Origin: Diogma glabrata | Lineage: Eukaryota; Arthropoda; Insecta; Diptera; Cylindrotomidae | Direction of reading: 5' to 3' | NCBI GenBank assembly: GCA_963693315.1 | Contig: OY856186.1 | Coordinates: forward strand, 454,953,217-455,017,216 | Length of the DNA stretch: 64,000 bases | In this document: positions 23,741-36,878 of the stretch, one piece after another | How positions within the stretch are numbered: position 1 is the first letter of the stretch | Layout of the letters: each line of letters starts with the position of its first letter | Translations under genes and position numbers: made by a program | The notes under the pieces: generated by a model | Seen by the model: only the letters and a program-made list of their open reading frames with translations | What the model was told of the DNA's origin: nothing | Databases searched by the model: none

Positions 23741-24644
23741 ATGTATAGCTATGAAACTAAACATAATCTATTACACCAATACATAAACAGCATAGAACTT
23801 TCCATTAAATTCACATTAGAAAATGAAGAAAATAACACAATTCATTTTTCAGATTTATCAATCAAAAATGTAGATTCAAAACACACATTCAAAATATTCC
23901 GAAAACCAACCCAAACGGATCAATCAATAAATATTAAATCACATCATCCATACCAACATAAACCAGCTGCCTACAACCACATGATCAATAGATTGAACAA
24001 TATACCTCTGAATGCAGAAAATTATCAAGACGAGTTAAACAACATAAAATACATAGCCAGTAAAAACGGATATAAAAAAAAATTGATACATTAAATAAAA
24101 ATGTAAAAACAAGAAAAATTTGCAACACCTAACTACATTGAATAATGAAGAAAAATTAGCAGGCAAAAAATACGTAGGCGTAACATACAATAAAACAAAA
24201 TTCAAAATAATGCAAAAAACTTTAAAAAAATATGGATATATTGCGGCTTACAAACACAAAAATAAAATAGAAAATTACCTAAAAACCAAAAAAACCCAAA
24301 CCTTAGACACAGGTGTTTACAAACTTACCTGTGACGACTGCAGTAAATTTTATATAGGCCAGATGGGGTGGTCCTTCACAAAAATATTTATCGAGCACAC
24401 CAATGAAATTAATAGAAGCGATCCAAAATCCAGATATGCCCAACATTTAAAAATAGAAAAACACAAATACACCAATATCAACACAAATTTAACCACATTA
24501 CATAAAAAAAGAAAAGGACAACATCTAGATAGATTGGAAGAAATAGAAATATATAAACATAAAAACAATAACAACATTTTAAATCATAAAATCAACACTA
24601 AAACTAACAAAATATATGACATAATAATAAAAAATAGCAATTGA
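23741..24644 (+). pseudogene. Penelope-like element fragment (RT end + GIY-YIG)
   Basis: The 23741-24094 frame shows the end of a Penelope RT (FTLENEE, FSDLSIKN, RKPTQTDQSI, SHHPYQHK, NGYKKK). After a frame break, 24120-24644 holds the C-terminal GIY-YIG endonuclease: GVYKLTCDDC and KFYIGQMG. RT plus C-terminal GIY-YIG is diagnostic of Penelope-like elements. The Arg normally found a few residues after YIG (in GRSF) reads Trp, so the nuclease is probably dead. The fragment is 5'-truncated and embedded in the LINE. Confidence 0.88.
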
Positions 24645-25035
24645 AATAGTATATAAGTAATAGTTTAAGCAAAGGGGTGTGATAATAGACAAGCTCCTCG
24701 TGCTACACCCTGGTTAACGCGAATAGTCTATTCAAACTTGGTAGCCAAACATTTCATTTCGAACTCTTGGCTGTGATACAAAAATAAATAAAAAAAATGA
24801 ACCAAAATCAAAATCACAACAACATTTTTAAGTTTTATTTTTGTTTTATTTTTGTTTTTAATGTGTCACAACAAAAACCATACGCTAAATAAAAAAAAAA
24901 GTTTAAGCAAAAATTGTAATAATAATTTAAGAACTGAGGATGGCGTAGGTCGAAATCGATATTCTATAAAATGAAAAAATAAAATTGTTACTATAAGGAA
25001 GTTTATATATTATTTATATTATTATTATTAATATT
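24645..25035. other. Penelope 3' flank, AT-rich
   Basis: No gene. A GTAGCCAA/TTGGCT stem occurs near 24741-24774. I looked for hammerhead ribozyme core motifs (CTGATGA, GAAA), which some Penelope elements carry, and did not find them. Confidence 0.5.
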
Positions 25036-25628
25036 AATAATTATTATTATGCAGATAATGATTTTGTCACTACAAGAAGGTATATTCCCAAACTGGGAGG
25101 AATCAATCGTAATTCCAGTAAGAAAAGATACAAATTCGAATAAGGCTGAGGACTTCAGACCTATTTATTTACTAACAATATATGAAAAAATGATTGAACG
25201 TATTATATCGGATCAATTGAGGATTTTTTTAGAAGAAAATGGTATTTGGTCTGGTTTTCGGAGTAACCATTCGTGTGAGACAGCAATAAATTGGATAGTA
25301 ACCGAGTAGAAAAAACAAAATGATATTGGAAGAAGAAGAGTGTGTTTCTAGAACCGAAAAGAGAGTTTGAAACGTTAGATTAGGCAATCCTAGTAAAAAA
25401 AGTCCAATATAATCTAAACAGGCTAATTGTATTGAAAATTGATAATTAAGGGGTCGAAAATGTAGTAGAATTTAAATATTTTGGAGTGTGGTTGGACGAA
25501 AAATTAAAATTGGATAAAAATGGTGAATATGTCTGTAAAAAAATAACGAAGAAGATTGGATTTTTAAGCAGAATAAGACGCTACGTAACTGTCAAAACAT
25601 CGACAATGTTATAATTATATAATGCTTT
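25036..25628 (+). pseudogene. LINE ORF2 reverse transcriptase relic
   Basis: 25049-25309 shows RT blocks: a P-W-E-SIVIPVRKD segment, EDFRPI, EKMIERII and SGFRSNHSCETA. Then a frameshifted catalytic block A-like LEPKREFETLD (near 25350) and a C-terminal VVEFKYFGVWLDEKL block (25460-25510). Several stops and shifts are present. The gene is cut at 25628 by LTR copy C and resumes at 28308. Confidence 0.85.
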
Positions 25629-26028
25629 GGTTTGTAATGAAGAGCTGGGTCCATCGAGATTACCAATGGAACCGTTGAGGCAGGCCGCACATCTAGCGAG
25701 GTTAATCAGCCTAAGCTAGCTTCAGTAAGTGGGTTTGAGAAAGTGTACCTGCCGCCCCAGCACAAATAAACAGTGTACGCCTTTTTCGAAAATTAAACGG
25801 GTCAAAGACAAAAGGAAAGATGTGAAAAGGAGACTCTGGCGGCGCTCAACGACGAAGAAGCCGCGACCGTCACGAACGCCCCATTATTACATTTATTTAA
25901 CACACATTATATTATAGGTTTATACCAAAACCCTAAGTAAACCAAAACAAAATATGATAAAAATTACAAATGTGACTCACCCCATGATTGACCCGGATCC
26001 CGGATAACTCTTCATTCCTCCAAAAAAT

Positions 26029-26537
26029 TTAGATCAACTTAACCATCACTTCCATCCATTTAAATATACGAGGTATATCCCGAAGAGTATTGTACGGTAA
26101 AACAAACGTATGATGTCGGCCCTTCTCCAAGTTCTGATAATATTTCAAACGATAATGTAGAGTGATGAAACTGTTAAGCAAGGTTGTATTAGCATATAGC
26201 TGAGACATAAACGGTTTGTTGAAATTGATAACAATTGATATCGGTGATTGTTGATACTGCCGTTGAAAAAAAAACAATTTTTCTCCGATCAAAATAAAAT
26301 ATTCATATCCAAAACAAAATCCGAATCGTTTCGTTAGATGTTGGACCAACTGTACCAAAGCGAATTTATTACAGCATCAGTGGTACTAGCGAGCAGGAGT
26401 AATGTTGCTATTGCACACAAATTAAATTCCGCTCCCATAATCAATTTTACAGTTACCATAATCTGAAAAGTTGATGAAAAATATTTTGTATGAGAAAAAG
26501 AGGGATAGCATGCGCGAGATAGATATAAAAACTGCAA
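26029..26537 (-). other. Unrecognised minus-strand open frames in LTR C
   Basis: Two adjoining frames, 26537-26334 (67 codons) and 26358-26029 (109 codons). The first contains a hydrophobic segment CAIATLLLLASTTDA, signal-peptide-like, followed by INSLWYSW. No family is recognised. They could be a decayed exon carried in the LTR or chance frames. Confidence 0.25.
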
Positions 26538-27108
26538 GAAAAGCTAGCTGATAGCAACTGACTTTTTGAAAAATTATTTGGTTTACTAATTAACTGCTAG
26601 AAAATTGTCAGATGATTTCATCTGCAAATTCAACCGGTTTCAAACCGATTATCACATTAATTGATTTTCATATTAAAATCATAATAATAATTATATTATA
26701 TTAGGTATAAAATGATTAAATACATATTTTCAAGATTTTAATGTCAAAATTTTACGTTTTCTTTACGTATTTTCGATTCACATTTTTTTTTTTCAAATTT
26801 TAGCGCATTTTCTTCTTGTACAAGCTACAACAATTGCTCTTTAATGTGTTGTCGCCATTTTTTTGATTCATTTACTTTTACAGTATATAGTTTATTTAAA
26901 ATTTATATACCACTAATTTAGATATTATCGATTATATAATATAATATTAATACTAAATAACTAATGATTTTTTTAGAAATTATTTTTTAAAAATTACTAT
27001 TACTTCGTAAACTTATTTGTATATACTTGCAGTTTTTGATCTTTTCGCCATCTACATTCAAAAACAAATAAATACTATCATCTGAAAAGTTGAAGATTGC
27101 AACTGAAT

Positions 27109-27351
27109 TTAATTTGTGTGTAATAGCACCATAACAGTACCCCGCGGTTGTTTTTGAATAAAATTTAAAGGTGCGCAGTATCGAAAAACTACTGTTTCGG
27201 CACTGTATTTATGTGCGCCATAATTTCCCGGGAAAAATGCCATTCCTTTTACTCTATCAGGGCAACTCAACCAACAATTAACTGCCCAATCATCAAAATC
27301 TACCATATAATTGTACCAATAGTTGAACGAATATCACAGCACGAATTATGG
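27109..27351 (-). other. Unrecognised Cys/Trp-rich open frame in LTR C
   Basis: An open segment of about 80 codons after a TGA (Met-initiated part 27306-27109, 65 codons) with an aromatic start and DFDDWAVNCWLSCPDRVKGM, then FFPGNYGAHKYSAETVVFRYC. Its composition (Trp, Cys, Gly, Pro; little Asn/Lys bias) differs from the surrounding AT-driven frames, so it may be a genuine coding remnant. No family recognised. Confidence 0.35.
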
Positions 27352-27610
27352 AATTTTATTTATCGACAATTAAATAATAATGTCATCAAGGTCAACCATC
27401 TAAAGGAACATGTAATTGAACTAATATCACCATATACACTGTTGAATCTTATTTATAATAAGGAAGAATGTTATCAAGAACAGCCATTTAATAGAACATA
27501 TAATTGAATTAATATTACAGTATATACTATTGAACTATATTTATTTTAATGAACAATGTTATCAAAGACAACCAGCTAATGGCACATATAACTGTACTAA
27601 TATCACAGTC
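27300..27610. repeat. ~90-bp tandem repeat in LTR C
   Basis: Units are marked by GAACTAATATCAC-like blocks at 27324, 27418, 27506 and 27593, with CAATGTTATCAA-type blocks between. Units are diverged. Confidence 0.65.
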
Positions 27611-28307
27611 TAAATAGATTGTACCTAATAAATTAGAGGTCAATAAAATTTTCTAACAGATTGTTCTTCAGGTATAAAGTGAATTCCAAGACAAAATTAA
27701 TTTTTCTATCTTCACAAAAAAAAGTAGATGACAAATCATCAAAATTTAAATTATCAATCCTGATGGTGAATCATATAATTGAACTAAATTGTAACTAATG
27801 ATTTAGAACTCAATAAAGATTCTCTAACACATTTTTCTTCACTTGTATTCAGGCAAAAAGTGCATTCCAAGACCAAATTAATTTAATTTCACGATTTAAT
27901 AAAAACAAAAGCAGATATAATTGAGCTAATTGAGTATAATTGAACTAATGACGTTACTTTTTACGGCACAAACAGATAAAATTTTTCTAAATTGCACTAC
28001 TAAATTCAACTAATAAAAATTTTTTACTATTTTTAACTAATTGCACTAATAAATTTGGACTAGATAAAATTTTGCTACTTAGTTTTAAAGAAAAAAAAAC
28101 GTGAATTCAAAAAATTCATTTTTTTTTTATCTTCACGAGAAAATAAATGGATGACAACTCCACCTCACATCAAGTGAGATTCTTGTATTTATGTATAAAA
28201 TGAGAACTTCGAAATCGATGCGTTCGCAATCTATGAAAATTATAGTTGGAATATAAAATGTAACTGCACACAGTCCTAAATGATAACCTGCATCATCAAA
28301 ACAGGTT

Positions 28308-28740
28308 CTACCGCACTTAGATTATTGTTCTACATTGCTGTACTCAGCAGCAAGCTCCATTAAGAGTAGATTACAAATTTTGCAAAATGAAGGGATGAAA
28401 ATCATAATCGTCGCAGAAGAATGCACATTGCAGATATGCTAGATGAATTGAAGTGAATGAAAATAAATCAAAGATTGTTATACAATAGTATGATTTTTGT
28501 TTTTAAAGGAGAAGGAGACAGCAGGAGAAGCAGACAGCTAGGAGAAGCAGACAAATTTAGATTACTCAAATTTTCTAAAAGTGGATCACAAAACATGGTA
28601 ATATACAAACAATTGCAATTATTTAATAATCTCCCGTCAGAGATAAGGTTGGAAGAAAATAGTAAAATATTTAAATAACTGTTGAAAAACTATGTGCTTT
28701 CACTTATGATTAAAGTAAATTGAATGCCGATAAGGGTGTA
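28308..28740 (+). pseudogene. LINE ORF2 C-terminal relic
   Basis: This continues the RT after LTR C. It shows PHLDYCSTLLYSA, LQILQNEGMKI, MLDELK, then (28457-28678) NQRLLYNSM and a final FNNLPSEIR...FK block, the standard C-terminal tail of CR1/Jockey ORF2. Stops are present. Confidence 0.82.
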
Positions 28741-31700
28741 AAAGTTATTATGCCATTTTAAGTTAATTTAGATTAAATTTTATAATCGAATAAGCTAACC
28801 ATAACTGTTTAAAATTGTGTTATTCAAATAAGATATTGTTCTAAGAATGAATGTTGTAAAACTAATAATAATTGTTCTGCTTTTCTGAATTGTTTAAACC
28901 GCTTTTTTCACTTTTTCATAAAAGACACACTTTGATTTTTTTTAATTGATTTTCTTTGTTATCTTTTATTTATCTTTCGTTATCACTATTTTTTTTAGCA
29001 GTCGGTCACTTAACAATTATTCAACTTGACCATTATTATTTAATTATAATGAAATTATTTCATTAATTTAATATTATATTAATTATTATATTCCCTGATG
29101 TTCAGGGTTGCGGTGCTTTTTCTAGACTAACCGTTTTTACTTTCTATTAACATTTTCCACACTTTTAACTATTTGCATAGTTTGCGGAAAATGTCAATAG
29201 AATTTGAGTTTCCATTTAAATGGTTTATTCATTGGTTTTTTTAAACTGTAACGTAATATTAGTTTTCCTTTAAATAATTTTAAATAATAATTAATCAACA
29301 AATATTACAATACAATTAGTTACAGTGACTCAATGGTTATGGATAAGAGTGGCTCCATAACATAATAATAAAAAGTAATAAAAAAATAAATAAATAATTC
29401 AGACAAGATATGTCATAATATTCAAAATTTAGGTTGTAGGTAGAGTCCAATCGTTTCCTTTCAAAAAAATTAAATTTAGCTACACCCTGAGTCTTCGTAG
29501 TGATATCTAGAGCACGAAAAATTACTTACCCCGTAGATTAAACATGTAATTTTGGTTATTTAGTTTTAGTACAAAACAGTTTTAGTATATTTTTGTTGTA
29601 TTCTACTTTAATGATTTTCTACATATTCTACATCAACAAATGTAGAGTATTTTTTTAAGCTTGTTCCTTAAGGTGCAATACCAAAAGAATCAGAAACCGT
29701 TGTGAAAAAAATCCGTGAGTGCGAAAGTCACCCACTCCGTGAACTTCACTCACTTCGTCGCTCTGTGAATCGTTTTTACGCGGCTATTTAGTTTGGTTTT
29801 GAATTTGTCAGAAGTCCTATGGATATCGTATCTGGGACTTTCTATTAGAATTTGCCTTTCCATATGCCACAAAAAATTAAAGGCATTTTTTATAATTTTG
29901 TTTGCTCGAGCTTGAAGTAATATAACACATTTTGAAAGCATTATTGAAGATTATAATAATAAAAGGTCACAAATATTGGGTTTTACCGTTCGTAAATAGC
30001 TTCCCTAGTCAATCTAAATCAGAATGGACCTCTTTTTGTGTTCTATTTGACTGTACTGCTATAAAATATGAGAGAATTTATAAACAACAACCATTACTTG
30101 AATCAACCAACACTAATTAAGAACAAAAAAAATAACAACTCAAGCCATCCTATAACTAACCAATAAAACCTCTTTCAATCTCAATTTCTAATTTAATTTG
30201 TAAAACATGAAAATAAAAACGAAAATAACAATAAAACTTAAATCACTGAAGACAGTTTCATTTCCAAGCAAAAATCTTCTTTGGAAATAAACAGAAAAAA
30301 AAATACAACAAGAAACACTTTTCTATTTCCACTTAATAAAATCTAATTTTGTTTTTATTTTTTGCTTTAATTTTTACCTCATCTATCTTATCTCCAACTA
30401 ACCTCTGAGAAAATTATTACATTGAGGATACTAATCATGGTCCATCATTTAGGTTAAATTTTTTTTTATCTTATTTAATCTCCCATTTCATTTTATCTCC
30501 GAATATAGAAATATAAATTTATAAAGATTAGATTTAAGAATGTCCAATAATATAGGAATTCAAAATAGAAGGAAAATGGTTCAACAGGAGCTCGGGTACG
30601 TATGTATGTTCGTACACATAAGACATAAGACGAAAACGTATTAAATGTCTTAAAACATTTTTTTTTTCGTTTCTTGAGGGTATCCCAATGGACATTACCT
30701 AAAGAATTGAATAAGTGACTTTTTTGTTTTATTTTTTTTCGGTTTTGTTTCTGCTTGTTGTTGTTTTTTCCGCTTCGAGGTGACAGTTTTATTTTATTTT
30801 CTTATTAGATTGTTGTGATTATTAAAGGAAAAATAGTAAATCTAAAATAGACAAAACAAAAAATAAAATTAAGACAATATATTTATTATAAGGACTTCGT
30901 TGAGATGAATGACAAAAGAGATGTCAGTTGACTGTTGTGGAAAAATTGATAAATTGTTCTAAGACGTAAATGAGAAAGACAGATAAATTTACTTGTATAT
31001 CTGGTTTTTTGAGGTTTAAGTGATACTTATGCTATCACTGGATAAATTTAATTATATATAAGTCATTTATCATGTCATTGCCGATTTTAATTATTAGAAT
31101 TTTATACATTTATCACGAGGAAATTTTATTTTTCTGGTTGTGATTAAGAAAAGCGTTGAACAGTTAATTAAAAAAAATTTCCTTTGGTTTTGCTATGTTA
31201 TGGGATTTTTGAGATGACATTTTAATTTATGTAGAGCTTTCATTTTCTGCGATATATTGCAGCTAATGTAATTTTTGACAGGGATTTAAATTACGGTTTT
31301 GCTATGTGAGATACTATACAGATTTGATTGTTATTTTTGCTTGATATCTGCAAACGATTGAATGTATACTTAAAGATTACCTTACGATTACGTAATTGTT
31401 TATTCTATTTTAAGTTAATTTTAATATTTTAAGATTACTTAAGATACTAAGTTCAGTTTTTAATCATCTTCATAAAACATTAAATTTGCATGTCAATTTA
31501 ACGGCTGCGCCAATATTCAGGTAGATTTAGCTCGATTATAAATACTACAGCATTTAATAACATAGAAAATTATTTACAAAAAATCAAACCTGGTTTTCTA
31601 GGAAATTAAACCTAAAATTAAAAAAAATAGCTTCGGCATTTTCCTCTTTTATTTAATGATGGAATCACTACTATTACAACCAAACATAAATACATTTTAT

Positions 31701-34700
31701 TCTTACAAAAAAAAAATAGAAAAACAAAAATTGAAATAAAAAAATAACCGATAAAATTGGATGGATAACAATTGAATAAGAAATTTTTCAAATAAAAACG
31801 AATTTTTTATCAAATTTAGTTGAATCATCAGTACATTAGACAATAACAAAATCTACAAGAAATACAATACGAAAATAAAAAAAAGGGCATCAGAACAATT
31901 TTTTGATAAGATCATCAATTTTTTAATAATATTTCTTGTTTTTTATTTTAATAAACATAACAAAAAATAAAAATATTACCGGACATACTATCACAATGAA
32001 TGGATTCGATAGGAATCAATTTATATTCGGAGGCAGCAGATACTCTTTTAGTACATTAAATGATTGTTTAAGTTAGCTTAACACTATGTCTTTTATTAAA
32101 ATTTCGATTTGCTTAAAATTAAATTGAACTATTTGGCATGTAAGAAAACATATAATTATTAAAGAACAGAATTTCTCTCCTTTGACATCCAATAGTTCTA
32201 GCAGAAAACTCTTATAAGTTATTGTATCATCTCAGATAGTCTGCATATGACAGTTTCACCGATTCGCATATAATAGTTTTGTTTATCTCCCATTTGTTTA
32301 TTACATAAAATCTAACATGTTTCAAATTCGGAAATCTAACATAGATAAATATTTTGTCAATCGTCCTTCACAAGCAATCTATTATAACCATTTATTTCCA
32401 TTATAAAAATTATGTCAAATTCAAAATATGTTTATCTTGATTCGATAATTTGTTTTTTCCATTCCATCCTCGTTTAACCCTCACAAAATATATACAGATA
32501 TGAACAAGAATTACGATATATCCAGTAAAATATGCCTAACCGAAGAAAATTTGACAAGAATAGAATGAAAATTTATTCAAGAAAAAAAATGTTTAAAAGA
32601 AAATATCAAAATTGAAGATTAAATGATGCAATATTATTTGAAAGATTTATTGAAGATGACCGTGTTTTTCCTGTTACAAAGATACAACAATAAATTTTCT
32701 GTTTCAATCAACCCTAATCCAAAATCGTTTTTTTTATTTACCTTAAAAGCTATATCTAGAAATATTTTCAAGATCAACATCAACCCATGACCTGAACAAC
32801 AGTAACAAAATCCTTTACGTTTATTTACCACCAAATAAATATTCTTAAAATTTAACAACCGAATAGAAAGTAAAGTGGCATAACGACATACAAATCATAA
32901 AAATGAATCATATCGAATAAAATACAATACAAGAAACATTAAATAATAAAATAACAACAAAAATGAACCCAAGAAAGTGAATAAAAATGGGATCTGATTT
33001 TCCTTTATTCAATATTAAGAAGGACATTCTGGTTTAGTGGTTTAGTTCTTAAATTTTACGGGTTTTTTTGCTGTTTTATTACAGCAATTAAAGATTTCTA
33101 GTTTTTCGTAGATTTAAGTGACTGCAACGAATTTGTTCTAGAACTTTGTTGAATTGGTTTACCTGATTATTTGTTCAATATTCAATGTTTAATAGGTTGA
33201 GTCACTGGTAGTCACTCCCAGTCATTCAAAAACTAGAATGTTTTGTTTAAGTTATACCACTATTTTTTATGTCCAAAATAAAGAATTTTCTAATATTATA
33301 AATTTGTTGAAAAAATTTTGGTCCATCTATATGAGAAATCAAGAAAAAGCGTACATTTTAAAAATGATTCACCATTATGCGGTGATAACGGTTTTATTTA
33401 ATTTCCATTTGATATTTTAGTATTTTTGAAAAAATTAATAAAGCCTGGGCTTCAATTCATAAATAGATGCTTTATCTGTTTATCCAAGGGATTTTAGAAC
33501 TTTTTAGAATGATAAACGGAACGTACATAGACTCCACCAAGGAAAACATCTCTAAATAAACTTACTAGCTTATAAGACCATGATAGTCTTATAACATAAT
33601 CATTAAAAATTCAAGAACTTAATAACAATAAAGTAGTATATAAAAATAAAGTCTAACCTTAATCTTATAGTTGATTGTTGACTTCAATGTTGCAAGCAAC
33701 TTTCGTCCTTGTATGTCGCTTGTTTTTCTTCTAATATATATTTTAAACAGTATTTTAAACATTAATTTTTCCAGAGACGCAAAGTATATCTCTCAATAGT
33801 ATTAATTTTTCTTCCGCCCTATAATACTGCCACCTTACATGGATGCATTTTGGTTTAAGAAATATTTACAGTTTCCACTATGTTGAATAAAATATTCAAC
33901 ATAGCAACAGCTAGCAACTTTCTAATGGTTATGTCAAATTGATTTCGCCAAACGGATAAAATCAACTTATTCGACTAATTTACAGTGCAACTGAATTCAA
34001 AAAAATAACCTTTACGACTCACTTTGTAATACACATCATTTTCAATTAAACTTTTTATTTTAATATAAATCATTTTTAATTTTTTTGGTTTATATGTCTT
34101 CCATTAATTTTCCAAATAACAAAAACTTTAGAACGATAAAATTACATCTAACATCAACAATTTTTTTTGTTCATACATTTTTTCTAAAGTTTACATATTA
34201 GAACTGTTTTATTTTTCTTAAATAAAAAAAAAATGGTTGGTACTTTATATCAAGGAGCCTGAAGCAAAAACTCGGATTTAGTTTTTAAAGTCTACCATGA
34301 ACTAAATAATTTTCAATTTTAAGATTTTTTTCTTTCGATATAACAATCGTGGGTTGATATTCAATTTTATTCTTTACACAACAATCAGACAAAAACCGAT
34401 ATTAATTTTTTTATTAATCTCTTTTGGATTTAATATTAAATACCAACTGACTTAAACTTTTTATGTTTTATTATTTTTTGATTTAATATCAAAAATTAAC
34501 TGTGCTCAAAATTAAACATGTGCTAATATAAATAATATTTTATTTTTAGGGCTAAACAAGACAAAAGTGGATTCATTGTCATTCCGTCTCTTTCTTTAGA
34601 TCTATTATTAAAATCTATTTATAGAAAAACCATTGCAAGAGAGAAGATCTATTATTCGTATTTCATTTTCTTCTCATTTAAATATGTAACAGATAAAAAA

Positions 34701-34980
34701 ATTTACAAAGGAAAAATCATGTGATTACGTTTAATACGATATTTTTCTATTGCAATGTGCGTCGTCCTTTCATTATTTCTTTATTTACGTTGGATAATAA
34801 ACTTTTCTATTGCAGTGTGCAATGCCCGATTTTATTTATGTACATTGTGATCTGTCGAATTGGAATTACGACAAGACACAACATATAGGTAGGTAGATCG
34901 AGAGTGGGATGTAAAGGATGGATTAACTAGAACCCAATTTTTGCGGATAATGCACCCGGTCTAAGTGTCTGATCTGTCAA
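28741..34980. other. AT-rich region, no gene recognised
   Basis: Only short biased frames are present. A GC-richer patch at about 29710-29775 has repeated CACTCCGTGAAC/CACTTCGTCGCTC motifs. GGCTGCGCCAAT at about 31503 repeats a motif found at 57670. A partial duplication TTTTCTATTGCAxTGTGC occurs at 34744 and 34804. Could be host intergenic or intronic DNA. Confidence 0.6.
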
Positions 34981-35211
34981 GTCTTAGATTTCAGTCAATC
35001 CACCCTACACAGCACCAAATTGCGAGCATAACAAATTGTATTTTTTAATCTCTGCGATTGCTTTATGTAGTTCGTGCTCAGAGCCATGGATACTTTTATT
35101 ACTATCACAACGGATTTCGAGAGGAACAGCACGTTGTTCCATGAAACCATTACAATCGTGTGGAAGACCCACTCCTGTTGATGTCTCACACCGGGCCTAA
35201 GCTTTATGGTG

Positions 35212-35538
35212 TTAGTACTCGATATCCTTCATATGATACACCCCAATTATTTTACCATGCGAGTCCTTTAGCTGAAATGAAGTGTTACCTACAGGTTTAT
35301 CCACATATGCTGTAATGAATTTTGGAGCCAATCGGGCCGAATATTTATCCGAAGCGCTACTTTGAGTAAAGTTCGGTACAAAAACTTTGTCTTTTGGTTG
35401 AGTTTGACTCGCATTACTACGCAATTTTGTGTTATTGTCATGTGCTAACTTCAGGTATTGCATAACATTGCGTTGAGCAGCAGACAAAAGTTGAGCCTTT
35501 GGTGTGAAGTACAAATCGTTTGACGTCAAATCGTCCAA
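35212..35538 (-). pseudogene. Integrase C-terminal segment of the decayed gypsy element
   Basis: 108 codons with KDKVFVPNF and SARLAPKFITAYVDKPVGN then YHMKDIEY, matching the C-terminal domain after the integrase core of the RING-Gag element (SAKLAQKFIETRV...). It begins close to the Gag fragment, so the intervening pol was deleted. Confidence 0.7.
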
Positions 35539-35589
35539 ACACTTGGAGAGTGCGTAATTGGTTCCGTGTCAGAAGTAGTGCTGATTGAA

Positions 35590-36406
35590 TTAAAAGTTTC
35601 TCTGGCAAGAGCCACTTGGAGACCATGTCACATATTCCGACACAATATATTCAAAAAGTTGCTGTCTAATAACGGCGATTTCAATTGGGGAGATATGGTC
35701 AGTAAATCGTGATAAAATTCCAAAAAAGACTCTCTTGGTCTTTGTTTGCGGGCTTCTATTACTCGATTTACGTCTGCGTCTGTGCGACGATCTTGGAAAC
35801 GTTCTAATAACGCTTCGCGCACTTGAGTCCATGATGTTCTTTATGACGTTCTAAGAAGACCCAATAAAAATCTCGAGCTGTCCCCGCTAAAACAAAGCAA
35901 ATCTCAATAACCAGTTGCTCATTTTGTAGTTCAAAGGAATCTGCTAAATGCTCCACTATAAACAAAAAACGTTCAATAGGCATTCCCGTTGATGACCCGT
36001 CATAGGAGGTGTTCCATTTATGAGCAATACCCATTGGTACATAGTAAAGTCTTGGTTGAAATGCAGCGGAAGAAAAAGATTGAGGAGGAACCCGAAAATC
36101 ACGGTTCTGAGGAAAGACTTGTTTTACGTTTGGGACGTTGTTTGCAGAACTCTTCACTTGAGCAGGACACTCCTTGTCATAAGGTTGAGGAGCGATGGGT
36201 TTAGATGTTTGCGATGATGGGTTGGGTATAGACATGGCTAGTTGGTGTATCATTCGATCGATTATCGTATTCATATTTCCCTCAGAGATAGATATGTTAG
36301 ATGCAGGAGCAGGAGAATTTTGAGCAGTGCTTGAAGGGCAATTGTTAGCACGAGTTCCAGAAGGGTCAGGAACGTCCTTACCAAATTCTTGAATTATGCT
36401 CAGCAT
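35590..36406 (-). pseudogene. Gag core of the decayed gypsy element
   Basis: 36406-35804 (200 codons) begins with a Ser/Pro/Asn-rich stretch, then KWNTSYDGSSTGMPIERF and RDFYWVFLERHKE, matching the RING-Gag core in order and spacing. After a frameshift 35822-35628 gives FQDRRTDADVNRVIEARKQR, matching the FQDRQTDEEV block. The zinc knuckle is absent. Confidence 0.8.
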
Positions 36407-36878
36407 CGTTTGACAATTCTAATTTCTTGATGGAGTTAACGGTTACCTCGAGGTCTTCAAGTTCAGCACGGAAAAATTTATAAAGAATTGCTAATAGTTG
36501 GCTGCATATACTTTGAAGCTGAAGTGCACAATCTTGTACACATTTTGATGATTCGATACGGTATAACCTAGCGCGAATATGTAACAATCTTATTACAGCT
36601 TGATCAAGTAAGAGTTTCTTTTGTTCATCAGCATTGTCTTGTAGTGCTTCCAATAGTTACTTGTGCAATCCTTTTATTTTATTGGTATAGTTCACTATCT
36701 CAGCTATCTTCAGCTTGGTATTTTTACAGGCTCTTATATGGGCTTTTACCGGTAGATGTTCTTCATTCGCGATAATTTCGGTTAAGGCTTGAATTTGGTG
36801 GGACAAATTACCATGAATACTATGAACCTGACACTCTATGCTAAACTCATCAGCCTCCAAATGGTCTACATTTATCAT
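36378..36878 (-). pseudogene. Gag N-terminal helical region of the decayed gypsy element
   Basis: One frame from ATG 36878 with a single TAA at 36657. The two parts (73 and 91 codons) are mostly helical, Leu/Ile/Glu/Lys-rich, with Cys-Leu-Gln heptad-like segments (VQDCALQLQSICSQLLAIL), suggesting a coiled coil. It occupies the position held by the RING finger in the related element. Confidence 0.55.

Larger units (their letters stand above)
25633..28303 (-). repeat. Very long solo LTR, copy C (2671 bp)
   Basis: TGTAATGA...AAAACA flanked by the direct repeat GGTT (25629-25632 and 28304-28307). Removing it restores continuity of the LINE RT reading frame (the LVLPHLDYC motif forms across the junction), which fixes both ends. 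The first ~380 bp match A and B, including the GAGACTCTGGCG block and the CTCACCCC motif. It also shares the ACGGCACAAACAGATAAAA motif (27963) with B (14371). It carries a ~90-bp periodic segment at 27300-27610 and minus-strand open frames. Confidence 0.85.

Noticed and set aside
24645..24790. Hammerhead ribozyme at the Penelope end
   Set aside because: The conserved core motifs (CTGATGA and GAAA in order) were not found.
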